The notes beneath the pieces were generated by a model. That model was not told where the DNA came from. It did no database searches and was given only the letters and a program-made list of their open reading frames with translations. Positions 9,416 through 18,665 of a stretch of DNA of 64,000 nucleotides are shown one piece after another. How positions within the stretch are numbered: the first letter of the stretch is position 1; the number at the start of each line of letters is the position of its first letter. The translations under genes were made by a program, and so were the position numbers. Source of the DNA: Pusillimonas sp044464525 (GTDB lineage: Bacteria; Pseudomonadota; Gammaproteobacteria; Burkholderiales; Burkholderiaceae_B); the NCBI RefSeq assembly GCF_044464525.1, contig NZ_JBIQLE010000001.1:124001-188000 (forward strand), read 5' to 3'.

Positions 9416-10264
9416 ATGTCTGATGTAATCGCGCTTATCTTTGACTTTGACGACACCCTGGCGCCTGACAGCACGTCGGGCTTGCTGGCTGATATCGGCG
9501 TCGATGCCGCGCACTTCTGGTCCCAAGAGGTTGGTCCACTGCTCAACGAGCACGATTGGGATCCTGTTCCCGCCTACTTGTACAAGCTGATAGAGCTTTC
9601 GCGCAGCGGTCGATACGGGGCCATCACACGAGATCGCCTCGAAGAGTGGGGTGAGCGCCTGCCGCTGCACGATGGCGTGCAAAGCCTGTTCAGCCGCCTG
9701 CGCGAGGTGGTGCGCAAAAGCCACCCTCAAGTGCAACTGGAGTTCTACCTGATTTCCAGCGGCATAGGCGATGTGGTGCGCCGTACTCCAATCGCGCACG
9801 AATTCACCGATATCTGGGCCTCGGAATTCATTTACGATGAGCACGGAGCCATCCAGTTTCCCAAGCGCATTGTCAGTTTCACCGACAAGACCCGTTACCT
9901 GTTTCATATCCAGAAGGGCATTGTGGGCACGGCCTCGCGCAACAAGCCGTTCGAGGTCAATAAGAAAGTCGACCAGGACAAGTTGCGCGTACCGTTCCAG
10001 CAGATGATCTTCGTGGGCGACGGCTATACCGACATTCCCTGTTTTTCGCTCATACGCCGCTCGGGTGGTGTGGCCTTCGGCGTCTGGGACCCGCGCCACC
10101 GGGATAAACGCAGCCGTGCCTGGGGTTTCATACAGGAAGGCCGTGTTTCCAACCTGAATCAGGCTCGCTACGACGAAGAGGCCGAGCTGTATCAGTGGCT
10201 GGAAGAGGCCGTCGAAAGCCTTGCGGGCCGAATTTCGCTCAACGCGCGCATTTATGGCGGCTGA
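9416..10264 (+). CDS. HAD-family hydrolase (probable phosphatase)
   Basis: A 282-residue haloacid-dehalogenase-fold protein. Motif I is DFDDTLAPDS with nucleophile Asp10 and general acid Asp12; motif II is around LISSG; motif IV is FVGDGYTDIPCF, the usual GD(x)nD acidic pair. A long cap-like insertion lies between motifs I and II (about 20-100). Substrate unknown. The last 11 bases overlap the ATG proposed for tadA, so nnr-HAD-tadA may be one transcript. Confidence 0.85.
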   Translation: MSDVIALIFDFDDTLAPDSTSGLLADIGVDAAHFWSQEVGPLLNEHDWDPVPAYLYKLIELSRSGRYGAITRDRLEEWGERLPLHDGVQSLFSRLREVVRKSHPQVQLEFYLISSGIGDVVRRTPIAHEFTDIWASEFIYDEHGAIQFPKRIVSFTDKTRYLFHIQKGIVGTASRNKPFEVNKKVDQDKLRVPFQQMIFVGDGYTDIPCFSLIRRSGGVAFGVWDPRHRDKRSRAWGFIQEGRVSNLNQARYDEEAELYQWLEEAVESLAGRISLNARIYGG

Positions 10265-10850
10265 TAAAAGCCAAGGCGACAAGGCGGCGCTGGTCGCCCG
10301 GCAAGCTCGGGCTGCTGCCACGTCTTCAGGTGGCGCACAGGTGGCGGCACTCGGCAGTGAAGCGGCCGTTTTCACCGACCGCGACATACAGGCGATGAGG
10401 CTGGCCATGGAGCATGCGCGACAGGCCGAAGCATTGGGCGAAGTGCCCGTTGGCGCTGTGGTGCTTGACGGCGCCGGCAAGATCATCGGCACGGGCTTTA
10501 ATCGCACCATCACCAGCCATGACCCCACCGGCCACGCTGAAATCGTGGCGCTGCGGCAAGCCGCCCAGGCCGTGGGCAACCACCGTTTGCCAGAAGCCAG
10601 CCTGTACGTGACGCTTGAGCCTTGCGCCATGTGTGTGGGCGCCATGTTGCATGCGCGCCTTGCCCGTGTGGTGTATGCGGCGTCCGACCCCAAGACCGGC
10701 GCCTGCCACAGCGTGCTCAACGTGCCCGCTGTGGCTCAATTGAACCATCAGACAAGGGTCGAGGGCGGCTTGCTGGCGCGAGAGTGCGGCGAATTGTTGC
10801 GCGAGTTTTTCCGGGCGCGACGCCTGGCGGCCAAGCAGGCCCGCGACTGA
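10254..10850 (+). CDS. tadA: tRNA-specific adenosine deaminase TadA
   Basis: Converts A34 to inosine in the anticodon of tRNA-Arg(ACG). The deaminase core shows GHAEIVAL with catalytic Glu and zinc-binding His, then LEPCAMCVGAMLHAR with two zinc cysteines, and ends with the usual basic helix (REFFRARRLAAKQARD). With ATG 10254 it has 198 residues, about 45 more than the core enzyme needs. The extra N-terminal residues are Ala/Gln-rich, and translation could instead start at 10221 or near 10395. It overlaps the upstream HAD gene by 11 bases. Confidence 0.93.
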   Translation: MAADKSQGDKAALVARQARAAATSSGGAQVAALGSEAAVFTDRDIQAMRLAMEHARQAEALGEVPVGAVVLDGAGKIIGTGFNRTITSHDPTGHAEIVALRQAAQAVGNHRLPEASLYVTLEPCAMCVGAMLHARLARVVYAASDPKTGACHSVLNVPAVAQLNHQTRVEGGLLARECGELLREFFRARRLAAKQARD

Positions 10851-10904
10851 CCGCCTCCACTATACTTACGCCTGCGATTCAACCCACAACAAGACAGGCT
10901 CATC

Positions 10905-11816
10905 ATGGCACATGCACACCATGCCTCCCCAAAGGGTATTTATTTGATTTCGCCCTCCGGCGCGGTGGCGGATCCGGCCGCTGTAGAGCTGGCGCGAGAG
11001 CGCCTTGCGAAGCTGGGGTTCAAAACGACTGTGGATCGCACTGCGCTTGCCGTGCACGAACGCTTCGCGGGCACCGACGAGCAGCGCCTGGCCGGCATAA
11101 CCCGCGCCCTCAAGCAGAAGCATCCGGTGGTCATGGCAACTCGGGGTGGTTATGGCTTGAGCCGCATCTTGCACCGCATCGACTGGAACGCGGTGGCGGA
11201 AAGCGGCAAGCTTTTCATTGGACAAAGTGATTTCACCGCTTTCAACCTGGCGCTGTTGGCGCGCGCCGGGGCCGAAAGCTTGGCGGGGCCCACGGCGGTA
11301 TTCGATTTTGGCTCGGCCAAGATGGATGACCTGACGGCCGCCCTGTTCGCCGAGGTGTTGCGGGGCGAACTGGAAATCCTCAGTTTCGAAGCGCCCGGTT
11401 CCGACCCGGTCGATGCCCGGGGGGTTTTGTGGGGCGGCAATCTGGCTATGGTCACCTCACTGTTGGGCACGCCTTTCCTGCCTCGCATGCGGGGCGGCAT
11501 CTTGTTCCTGGAAGACGTTAACGAGCACCCGTTTCGCATCGAACGCATGCTGACGCAGTTGCTGCATGCCGGCGTGCTGGCCAAGCAGAAGGCCATCGTG
11601 CTGGGACGTTTCACCGAATACCGTCTAAGCCGGAACGACAACGGATACGACCTGGATTCGGTTGTGGCCTGGTTGCGCAAAAATGTGAATGTGCCCGTGG
11701 TAACCGGGTTGCCTTACGGCCATGTGAAGGTCAAGGCCACACTGCCTGTAGGGCGCCGGGTGGGCATCGCCACCGAAGATGGGATGGCTTACCTGCTGCT
11801 GCACGAGCACGATTAG
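10905..11816 (+). CDS. ldcA: Muramoyltetrapeptide LD-carboxypeptidase (S66 family)
   Basis: A 303-residue cytosolic peptidoglycan-recycling peptidase that removes the terminal D-Ala from tetrapeptides. It shows YLISPSGAV at the N-terminus, TRGGYGLSRIL at about 78-88, the nucleophile region FIGQSDFTAF, LWGGNLAMV and the Glu-containing FLEDVNEHPFRIERML, all hallmarks of S66. It has no signal peptide, as expected. It is followed by a 172-bp AT-richer intergenic stretch. Confidence 0.93.
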   Translation: MAHAHHASPKGIYLISPSGAVADPAAVELARERLAKLGFKTTVDRTALAVHERFAGTDEQRLAGITRALKQKHPVVMATRGGYGLSRILHRIDWNAVAESGKLFIGQSDFTAFNLALLARAGAESLAGPTAVFDFGSAKMDDLTAALFAEVLRGELEILSFEAPGSDPVDARGVLWGGNLAMVTSLLGTPFLPRMRGGILFLEDVNEHPFRIERMLTQLLHAGVLAKQKAIVLGRFTEYRLSRNDNGYDLDSVVAWLRKNVNVPVVTGLPYGHVKVKATLPVGRRVGIATEDGMAYLLLHEHD

Positions 11817-11929
11817 CTTTATCCGGATGCGAACTTGCCGTACGCGCGTTGAGGCTTTTCCTTCGCTGCAGGCGCCAAAGAGGCCGGCCCGCATCCGCCA
11901 AAAAATTGTTTGCTGAGCAACACGAATAA

Positions 11930-11942
11930 ATACAATTTGTAT
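11930..11942. promoter_or_regulatory. 13-nt palindrome upstream of the S9 peptidase gene
   Basis: ATACAATTTGTAT is a perfect dyad (ATACAA-T-TTGTAT), 48 bp before the proposed ATG of the S9 peptidase. It lies in an AT-rich strip between ldcA and that gene. A second short dyad (TTGCTGAGCAA) lies just upstream, at 11909-11919. This may be an operator; no known regulator consensus is claimed. Confidence 0.3.
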
Positions 11943-11989
11943 CAAAGTGATATAACATGGGCGATTACTCAACGCCCCTGGAAATATCC

Positions 11990-14275
11990 ATGCTCAGAAC
12001 CTCTTCGACCTTGGCATTATTTGCGGTATTGGCATTGGCAGGCTGCGATGGAGGCTCGGGCAGTACGAAACAGCCTCCGTCTCCAGAGCTGGCTTATCCT
12101 GAGTCAGTTGCCGGCTCTGAAAGCGATACATATTTTGGCCGTCAGGTCGTAGATCCGTACCGGTGGCTCGAAGATATACGCAGCCAAGACACAGAAAATT
12201 GGATCCAGGCGCAAAATCGGTTTGCGGCCGAATACATTACCGCACTGCCCGATTACGGGGCCATTTCCAAGCGCATCGCGCCTTGGTTCGCGCCCGCACA
12301 GACAACCCGGGCCCAGCGCGCACGCGATACATTGCGCACCAAGCAGGACGAGGTGCTGCATATAGAAGGTGAGCGTGGTACCGATGGCCGGCTGTATTAT
12401 CAACGTCAGGTTCAGCAAGAACGGCACCTGATGCGGCAAGATCGTCATCATCGGCGTGCGCCGCAAACTCAGCCCCAGCTCCTTTCGGTGGATAACGTCA
12501 TTTACGTTGCCTCCGGACAGACTGCATCAGAGCGGGACGAAGCCTTGGTGGACGTTGACGATTTCCGTGTCGACCCGGATGACAAGATCCAACTGCTGGG
12601 CCATCAGGTATCTGAAGACGGCAGATATTTGGTATATCGGATGCAGCGCAACTTTGCCGATCTGGTTGAGCTCCATGTTGTCGACCTGCAAAATCCGTCC
12701 GTGCTCTTGATGCGTATCCCGCATGTGTTCTCGCAGGAGATCGCGTTGTACAACGACGGTGTGATCTATTCGTCGCCACGGGGTGTCGAGGACGACCATG
12801 TCTCGCCTCACACCTTTCAGTCGTTGTACTACCAACCCTTCGATGGGGCCCGGCCCCAGGCCTGGTTCGAAGGCCAAGAGTTCGACATGCTTTCAGGGTC
12901 TTTTTTGCACGAGGACCAGCTTTACATCATCGTCGGAACAAACATGCAGTCCGGCTACCTGCGCCTGGACCCGGCTCATCCCGAATTGGGCGTTCAGCCG
13001 TTCATCGACCGGCGAACCGACCAGGAAACGTTCACATATCTCGGGCCAAGCCCCGAAGATTCCGCCAATATGCTTTTTCTTACGTCACAGGGCGCCGATC
13101 TATATCGCTTGATCGAGGTTGACCCCGCCGACCCCGCAGCAGCCAATTGGCGTGAAATTCTCCCCTTGGCCCCGCAAGGTGAAACCGTGTATGTGAATGA
13201 AGTTCTCGTTTGCGGGTCGGACTATTATGCTGAGCATCTTGATCTTGGAAGCAGCAGGCTGTTTCTGTACAGCGCCGGCGGCGCTCGCGAAATACCGCTG
13301 CCGGGCTTGGGCGCTGTGTCGCAGATGGATTGCTCGCAACACGAGGGCCAGGACATCCTCCTTTACAGTTATTCGTCACTTTCCCAGCCACACATCGATT
13401 ACAGCTACAACCCAGCCACCCACACTGCCACGCCGGGGCCTGTTCTTGAGTACGAAGGCTATAGCCCCGACCCTTACGAGATGAGCCGCAGCATCGTCAC
13501 CAGTACGGGCGGCGCGCAAATACCTGTATACATTGCGCACAAGAAAGGGCTCGAGCCATCAGGCGATGTGCCTGTTCTGATCTATAGCTATGGCGGCTTC
13601 ATGACAGAGATCAAGCCGCAGTTCGACATGAGAGTCATCCCCTTGCTGGAAAACGGAGGAATCTATGCCGTGGCGCAAGTTCGCGGCGGCGCCGAATTCG
13701 GCTTCGGCTGGTACGAGGCCGGCCGTTTGCTGACCAAGCAGAACACATACAATGACGTGATCGCTGTGGCCGAACACCTTGTCGAGGAAGGTTGGACCAG
13801 CCCGGGCAAAATAGCGCTGCTGGGCGAGTCGAACGGCGGCACTACAACGGCTGCGGTGGCGCTGCAGAGGCCGGACCTGTTTGGCGTGGTGTTTCCCTGG
13901 GTTGGAGTACACGACCTGGTGCGCTACGATAAATTCGCAGTGGGGTTCTCGTGGCATGGAGATTACGGACGCAACACCGACCAGGCCGAATTCAACAACC
14001 TGATGATGTTTTCTCCCTTGCACAATGTCAAGCCTATCAACTATCCACCCATATACATTTTTACCAGCAAGACAGACGGGCGTGTCATGCCGGCCCACAG
14101 CTACAAACTTGCGGCCACCTTGCAAAATACGGCTACGGGTACCAGCCCTTATCTTTTGTATGCTTTTCCCAAGGACGATCATGGCTTGAGCGAGCATTTA
14201 CAGGCGGCTCTTGCCTTCCAGTGGACAGCGTTTTTTCATCATGTCGGCTCGCCGTATGTGGGCTCCGCGAACTAA
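11990..14275 (+). CDS. S9 prolyl-oligopeptidase-family peptidase, predicted lipoprotein
   Basis: A 761-residue serine peptidase of the prolyl oligopeptidase family. An N-terminal seven-bladed-propeller region (about 40-500, starting with the typical DPYRWLEDI) precedes the hydrolase domain. The triad is Ser614 in GESNGG, Asp696 in KTDGRV and His731 in KDDHG. The start at 11990 gives a clean signal peptide with lipobox LALAGC (Cys19, Asp at +2); the frame opens 11 codons earlier at 11957. The catalytic domain is therefore predicted to face the periplasm, unlike the cytosolic relatives. Likely role: trimming of short peptides. Confidence 0.88.
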   Translation: MLRTSSTLALFAVLALAGCDGGSGSTKQPPSPELAYPESVAGSESDTYFGRQVVDPYRWLEDIRSQDTENWIQAQNRFAAEYITALPDYGAISKRIAPWFAPAQTTRAQRARDTLRTKQDEVLHIEGERGTDGRLYYQRQVQQERHLMRQDRHHRRAPQTQPQLLSVDNVIYVASGQTASERDEALVDVDDFRVDPDDKIQLLGHQVSEDGRYLVYRMQRNFADLVELHVVDLQNPSVLLMRIPHVFSQEIALYNDGVIYSSPRGVEDDHVSPHTFQSLYYQPFDGARPQAWFEGQEFDMLSGSFLHEDQLYIIVGTNMQSGYLRLDPAHPELGVQPFIDRRTDQETFTYLGPSPEDSANMLFLTSQGADLYRLIEVDPADPAAANWREILPLAPQGETVYVNEVLVCGSDYYAEHLDLGSSRLFLYSAGGAREIPLPGLGAVSQMDCSQHEGQDILLYSYSSLSQPHIDYSYNPATHTATPGPVLEYEGYSPDPYEMSRSIVTSTGGAQIPVYIAHKKGLEPSGDVPVLIYSYGGFMTEIKPQFDMRVIPLLENGGIYAVAQVRGGAEFGFGWYEAGRLLTKQNTYNDVIAVAEHLVEEGWTSPGKIALLGESNGGTTTAAVALQRPDLFGVVFPWVGVHDLVRYDKFAVGFSWHGDYGRNTDQAEFNNLMMFSPLHNVKPINYPPIYIFTSKTDGRVMPAHSYKLAATLQNTATGTSPYLLYAFPKDDHGLSEHLQAALAFQWTAFFHHVGSPYVGSAN

Positions 14276-14277
14276 CC

Positions 14278-14298
14278 GGCGGCGGTTGGGCCGCCGCC
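14278..14298. terminator. GC-rich hairpin after the S9 peptidase gene
   Basis: Perfect 8-bp stem GGCGGCGG / CCGCCGCC with a TTGGG loop, 3 bases after the S9 stop codon. No U-tract follows, so it may act as a 3'-end stabiliser or weak terminator and not as a classical intrinsic terminator. Confidence 0.4.
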
Positions 14299-14418
14299 AC
14301 GGTCAAAATTGATACACTAGCTCTTTTGCACCTAAACGATGGGCCATCCCGGCCCGTCTTTCATTGCGCGCGACCATTCGGTCTTCAAGCGCAATTCCTC
14401 ACACGTACTAGATCCCAA

Positions 14419-16020
14419 TTGATTTCCACCGCAAACCTCACCATTCAGTTCGGCCCCAAGCCTCTTTTTGAAAACGTCAACGCCAAGTTCGGCGATGGCA
14501 ACCGCTATGGTCTGATCGGAGCCAACGGCTCCGGCAAATCAACCTTCATGAAAATCGTCGGCGGCGACCTCGAGCCCTCCTCGGGGAATGTATCGCTTGA
14601 TCCGGGCGTGCGCCTGGGAAAGTTGCGTCAGGACCAGTTCGCCTATGAAGATGTGCGAGTGCTTGACGTCGTGCTGATGGGTCACGAAGAAATGTGGCAG
14701 GCCATGACCGAGCGCGACGCCATCTATGCCAATCCGGATGCGTCCGAAGAAGACTACATGAAGGCCGCGGACCTTGAGGCCAAGTTCGCCGAATACGATG
14801 GCTACACCGCCGAGGCGCGCGCCGGCGAGTTGCTGCTGGGCCTGGATATTCCCACCGAGCAGCACGAGCTTCCCATGCGGGAAATCGCGCCCGGCTGGAA
14901 ACTGCGGGTACTGTTGGCGCAAGCTTTATTTTCGAACCCCGACGTGCTGCTGCTGGACGAGCCCACCAATAACCTGGATATCAACACCATACGTTGGCTC
15001 GAAGATGTGCTGAACGGCTACGACAGTACCATGATCATCATCAGCCACGACCGCCATTTTCTGAACCAGGTGTGCACCCATATGGCCGACCTGGACTATC
15101 GCGAGCTTCGTGTATACCCGGGCAACTACGACGACTACATGCTGGCCGCCGCGCAGGCGCGCGAGCGCGTTTCGGCAGTCAACGCCAAAGCCAAAGAGCG
15201 TGTGGCCGAACTGCAAGACTTCGTGCGACGTTTTTCGGCCAACAAGTCCAAGTCGCGCCAGGCCACGTCGCGCTTGAAACAGATAGACCGCATCAAGGCG
15301 GGGGCCATCGAGGTCAAGCCTTCTTCCAGGCAGAACCCATACATACGCTTCGAGCAGAACAAAGTCATGCACCGCCTGGCGGTAACGGTCGACAAGATCA
15401 GCAAGGCTTACGACCATCCAGTCATCAATTCGTTTTCGGCCATGGTCGAGGCGGGTGAGAAAGTGGCCATCATCGGCGCCAACGGGGTGGGAAAGACGAC
15501 CTTGTTGCGCATGCTGGCCGGCAAGTTGCAGCCCGACACAGGCAGCGTGAAGTGGTCCGAGGCGGCCGATCTGGGCTATATGGCGCAAGACGTTTCCGAC
15601 CAATTTCTGTCGGACGTCAAAGTATTTGACTGGATGGACGATTACCGCCAGCCGGGTGACGATGACCAAGCCATACGCGCGGTTCTTGGCCGTTTGCTAT
15701 TTTCGGCCGACGATATTGTCAAGGCGGTCAAGGTGCTGTCGGGGGGCGAGAAAAATCGCATGACCTTCGGGCGACTGATGCTTGGCCGGCACAACGTAAT
15801 GCTGCTGGACGAGCCCACCAACCACCTGGACATGGAATCGATCGAGTCGCTTCAGTATGCGCTCGAAAAATACGAGGGAACCCTGTTTTTTGTGTCGCAC
15901 GACCGAGAGTTCGTGTCGTGTCTGGCAACCCGCGTGATCGAGATTCTGCCCACAGGTGAAATCATCGACTATAAGGGCAACTATGACGATTACCTCGAGT
16001 CGCGCGGCCTTGCCGGCTGA
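14419..16020 (+). CDS. ybiT: ABC-F family ATPase, YbiT type (TTG start)
   Basis: A 533-residue soluble ABC-F protein with two ATPase domains and no membrane segment. Domain 1 has GANGSGKST and LLLDEPTNNLD; domain 2 has GANGVGKTT and MLLDEPTNHLDMESIE; the P-site tRNA-interaction linker lies between them (RFSANKSKSRQATSRLKQID). It aligns end to end with E. coli YbiT. Homology begins exactly at a TTG (14419), giving M-ISTANLTIQFG. The frame is open upstream to 13951, but that stretch overlaps the S9 gene out of frame and has no homology, so TTG is chosen. ABC-F proteins act on the ribosome; the exact role of YbiT is unsettled. Confidence 0.92.
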   Translation: MISTANLTIQFGPKPLFENVNAKFGDGNRYGLIGANGSGKSTFMKIVGGDLEPSSGNVSLDPGVRLGKLRQDQFAYEDVRVLDVVLMGHEEMWQAMTERDAIYANPDASEEDYMKAADLEAKFAEYDGYTAEARAGELLLGLDIPTEQHELPMREIAPGWKLRVLLAQALFSNPDVLLLDEPTNNLDINTIRWLEDVLNGYDSTMIIISHDRHFLNQVCTHMADLDYRELRVYPGNYDDYMLAAAQARERVSAVNAKAKERVAELQDFVRRFSANKSKSRQATSRLKQIDRIKAGAIEVKPSSRQNPYIRFEQNKVMHRLAVTVDKISKAYDHPVINSFSAMVEAGEKVAIIGANGVGKTTLLRMLAGKLQPDTGSVKWSEAADLGYMAQDVSDQFLSDVKVFDWMDDYRQPGDDDQAIRAVLGRLLFSADDIVKAVKVLSGGEKNRMTFGRLMLGRHNVMLLDEPTNHLDMESIESLQYALEKYEGTLFFVSHDREFVSCLATRVIEILPTGEIIDYKGNYDDYLESRGLAG

Positions 16021-16043
16021 CCCCGGGGCAGGCGTTGCCGCCT

Positions 16044-16646
16044 ATGCTCTACACCCTTGAATCTCTTCACACCTACGAAGAAGAAATCAAAAAGAGTCGC
16101 TTCATCGCTTTGGCCGGTCCGGCCGATTCGCCTGAGCAAGCGTTGGATTTTATCGCTTCGCACAGTGTTGCCTCGGCCACGCACAATTGCTGGGCCTATC
16201 GCATGGGCGACACCTATCGGTTCAACGATGCCGGCGAACCTGGCGGCACCGCCGGCCGTCCCATGTTGCAGGCCATCGATGGGCAACAGTGCGATCGGGT
16301 AGTGGTGCTGGTCGTAAGGTGGTTCGGCGGAGTCAAGCTGGGGGCGGGCGGATTGATGCGTGCATACGGCGGCGTGGCTGCGCAATGCCTGCGTCTTGCC
16401 CCCAAAAAGCCCATCGTTCAGCGCACGATGCTGGCTTGCCATTGCCCGTTCACCGACATGGCGCTGGTTCAATCAAAGTTCGCGACGTTTGACGTTGGCG
16501 TGGTCGACGAAGCTTTCGACGCCGAAGGCGTCGCCTGGCGCCTTGCGCTGCCCAGCGATCAGGCCGAAGCCTTCAGCCGGCTTTTTATCGACCTGACCCG
16601 AGGCAAGGGCCATGTCAGGATCGAGAATCAAAGCTGCGGGCATTAA
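16044..16646 (+). CDS. YigZ/IMPACT-family protein
   Basis: A 200-residue YigZ-type protein (UPF0029 N-terminal plus a DUF1949-like C-terminal domain). Diagnostic motifs are KKSRFIA near the N-terminus, SATHNCWAYR, NDAGEPGGTAGRPML and VRWFGGVKLGAGGLMRAYG. The ATG at 16044 is used because a GGGGCAGG precedes it; a TTG at 16035 is possible. It starts 23 bp after the ybiT stop, so the two probably form an operon. The molecular role is not known; eukaryotic IMPACT relatives act in translation control. Confidence 0.9.
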   Translation: MLYTLESLHTYEEEIKKSRFIALAGPADSPEQALDFIASHSVASATHNCWAYRMGDTYRFNDAGEPGGTAGRPMLQAIDGQQCDRVVVLVVRWFGGVKLGAGGLMRAYGGVAAQCLRLAPKKPIVQRTMLACHCPFTDMALVQSKFATFDVGVVDEAFDAEGVAWRLALPSDQAEAFSRLFIDLTRGKGHVRIENQSCGH

Positions 16647-16724
16647 AGGGAATCGGCGCAAGCCGCATATACCAGCCGCAAATCGCAAGCGCCCGCCGTT
16701 TGGTTCAGATTCGTCGCGGGCGGC

Positions 16725-17105
16725 TTACTGTTGCGGCTTGCCTTCGTTTTGCTGCTGGGCGATTTCTGCGTGTACCTGCGCCATATCCAGATCTTTGACC
16801 TGGGTGACCAGCTCGTCGAGCTGGCCTGCCGACAGGGCTCCGGCTTGATTAAAAAGCATGACGCGTTCGCGAAACACCATAAGGGTGGGAATCGAGCGAA
16901 TTTGCAGGGCCGTGGCCAGCTCTTCCTCTACTTCGGTGTTGATCTTGGCGAAAGTCACGCCATCGTGCTGCTCGGCCGCTTTTTCGAAGACAGGGCCGAA
17001 TGTGCGGCAGGGCCCGCACCAAGGCGCCCAAAAATCAATGATCAGGGGCTGGTCGCTTTCGATGGCTTCCTGGAAGGTTTCTTTGGTCAGTTCTATGGTG
17101 CTCAT
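16725..17105 (-). CDS. Thioredoxin-family protein
   Basis: A 126-residue thioredoxin with the redox motif WCGPC (Cys30, Cys33) and the conserved cis-Pro in SIPTLMVF. It has no signal peptide, so it is cytosolic. Unlike a ~108-residue TrxA it carries a polar Gln/Glu-rich helical tail (about 108-126, ending AQQQNEGKPQQ). It is therefore probably an auxiliary thioredoxin and not the main TrxA. A strong terminator on the same strand just upstream isolates it from the purine permease gene. Confidence 0.9.
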   Translation of the reverse strand: MSTIELTKETFQEAIESDQPLIIDFWAPWCGPCRTFGPVFEKAAEQHDGVTFAKINTEVEEELATALQIRSIPTLMVFRERVMLFNQAGALSAGQLDELVTQVKDLDMAQVHAEIAQQQNEGKPQQ

Positions 17106-17116
17106 GAGTGTCCAGA

Positions 17117-17149
17117 ATAAAAAAGCGGCCTATCAGAACGAGAGGCCGC
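17117..17149 (-). terminator. Rho-independent terminator (leftward), after the NCS2 permease gene
   Basis: Read leftward: stem GCGGCCT / AGGCCGC (17149-17143 with 17131-17125), 11-nt loop, then a run of T on that strand (17124 downward). It sits 115 bp past the permease stop and 12 bp before the thioredoxin ATG, so it ends the permease transcript and insulates the next gene. Confidence 0.75.
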
Positions 17150-17263
17150 CAGTTTTAAAAATATGCTGCGTTGGACACCAGTGTACATTTTTTCCGGCCG
17201 CGGGGCCGTCCGATCTTGCTGGACAGGCCCGATTCCAGTTGTGCTGTTAAACGCTTCAGGTTT

Positions 17264-18577
17264 TTAATCCGGATAAAAAGCGTACTTGATCACGAACAGA
17301 ATGGCCACGATGAGGGTTGCCGGATGAATCTGGCGGAAGCGGCCGGTGATCCCCTTGATCACAACATAGCTGATGAAGCCAAAGGCCAGGCCGTTGGCGA
17401 TGGAATAAGTGAACGGCATGATCAACGCAGCGATGGCGGCCGGCGTGGCTTCGGTAACGTCCGCCCAGTCGATTTCGGCGACTTCACGCAGCATCAGGCC
17501 GGCCACGTACAGCAGAGCTGGTGCAGTGGCATAGCCGGGCACGGATCCGGCCAACGGCGAGAACATCAGCGCCAGCAGGAACAGCACTGCAATGGTCAGG
17601 GCTGTAAGGCCGGTGCGGCCGCCCGCTTGCACGCCAGAGGCGCTTTCGATGTAGGCCGTGGTGCTGCTGGTGCCCAGCAGCGAACCGCCCACGATGGCGG
17701 TACTGTCGGCGAACAGCGCGCGGCCCAGGCGGTTGGGCTTGCCCTCGGGCAACAGATTGGCGCGCTTGGCCACCCCGATGAGGGTGCCTGTGGCGTCGAA
17801 CACCTCGACCAGCACCAGAACCAGGATCACGTTCACGATGCCCACATGCAGGGCGCCCATGATGTCCAGTTGCAAAAAGGTGGGCGCCAGGCTGGGGGGC
17901 GCCGAGAACACGCCTTGAAATTCGCTGTGGCCGGTGATCATTGACAGCACGGTGATTCCGACGATGCCGATCAAGATGGCGCCCCGGACCTTGAGGGCGT
18001 CGAGCGCGGCAATAAGGAAGAAGCCCAGGATGGCGAACACGGTGGCGGGCGCGGTAAGGTCGCCGAGCCCGACGATGGTTGCTTCATTGGCGACCACTAC
18101 GCCTGCGCCATTAGGCCCCAAGGCGATGATGGCCAGGAACAGCCCGATACCTGCGGCGATGGCCGAGCGCAGCGACTTTGGAATGCCGTCGATCAGCCAC
18201 GAACGCACGCCGGTAACGGTTAGAATGACAAAGATGACTCCGGAGATGAACACCGCCCCCAGAGCTTGTTGCCAGGTAAAGCCCATGGCGCCAACCACGG
18301 TGAAGGCAAAGAAGGCGTTGAGGCCCATGCCCGGCGCCATGCCGATGGGCCAGTTGGCTACGAAGGCCATGATCAGCGTGCCCAGGGCGGCCGCCAAGCA
18401 GGTGGCTACGAATACAGCGCTGTGGTCCATGCCCGTCGTCGACAAGATGGCAGGGTTGACGAAGATGATGTACGACATTGTCAGGAAGGTCGTAATCCCT
18501 GCGAGTATTTCTGTTCGAGCGTTTGTATTGTGCTCGTTTAATTTAAACAATTTCTCTAGCATTTGGCTCATCCCCAA
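17264..18577 (-). CDS. NCS2-family purine permease (AzgA/GhxP-like)
   Basis: A 437-residue inner-membrane purine:proton symporter. Motifs include TEILAGITTFLTMSYIIFVN at the N-terminus, GMAPGMGLNAFFAF, LVEVFDATGTLIGVA (the NCS2 acidic motif) and GTSSTTAYIESASGVQAGGRTG. These are typical of the adenine/guanine/hypoxanthine branch, not the xanthine/uracil branch. ATG 18577 or 18571 (MSQM) could be the start. It is divergent from tsaD. No purine riboswitch is evident in the ~90-bp leader. Confidence 0.92.
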   Translation of the reverse strand: MGMSQMLEKLFKLNEHNTNARTEILAGITTFLTMSYIIFVNPAILSTTGMDHSAVFVATCLAAALGTLIMAFVANWPIGMAPGMGLNAFFAFTVVGAMGFTWQQALGAVFISGVIFVILTVTGVRSWLIDGIPKSLRSAIAAGIGLFLAIIALGPNGAGVVVANEATIVGLGDLTAPATVFAILGFFLIAALDALKVRGAILIGIVGITVLSMITGHSEFQGVFSAPPSLAPTFLQLDIMGALHVGIVNVILVLVLVEVFDATGTLIGVAKRANLLPEGKPNRLGRALFADSTAIVGGSLLGTSSTTAYIESASGVQAGGRTGLTALTIAVLFLLALMFSPLAGSVPGYATAPALLYVAGLMLREVAEIDWADVTEATPAAIAALIMPFTYSIANGLAFGFISYVVIKGITGRFRQIHPATLIVAILFVIKYAFYPD

Positions 18578-18665
18578 AAAGCGGTTTGGTTTTATACCTT
18601 ATTGATTCTGGTCCAACAGCCCGCATTCTACGGCCCTTTTGCGTTTAGTTGTACATTTGCACAAT

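Noticed and set aside
9068..10720. 550-codon open frame on the minus strand opposite nnr, the HAD gene and tadA
   Set aside because: It runs antisense to three recognisable genes, is Ala/Arg/His-rich without any domain, and is a by-product of high GC in codon position 3.
13951..14418. 156-codon upstream extension of the ABC-F gene
   Set aside because: It overlaps the S9 peptidase in another frame and shows no homology; the family start fits the TTG at 14419 exactly.
17171..18605. Long plus-strand frames opposite the NCS2 permease
   Set aside because: The minus strand encodes a complete purine permease with all family motifs; the plus-strand frames are shadows.
18578..18665. Purine riboswitch in front of the NCS2 permease
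   Set aside because: The leader is too short and AT-rich, and no conserved aptamer core or paired stems were found.
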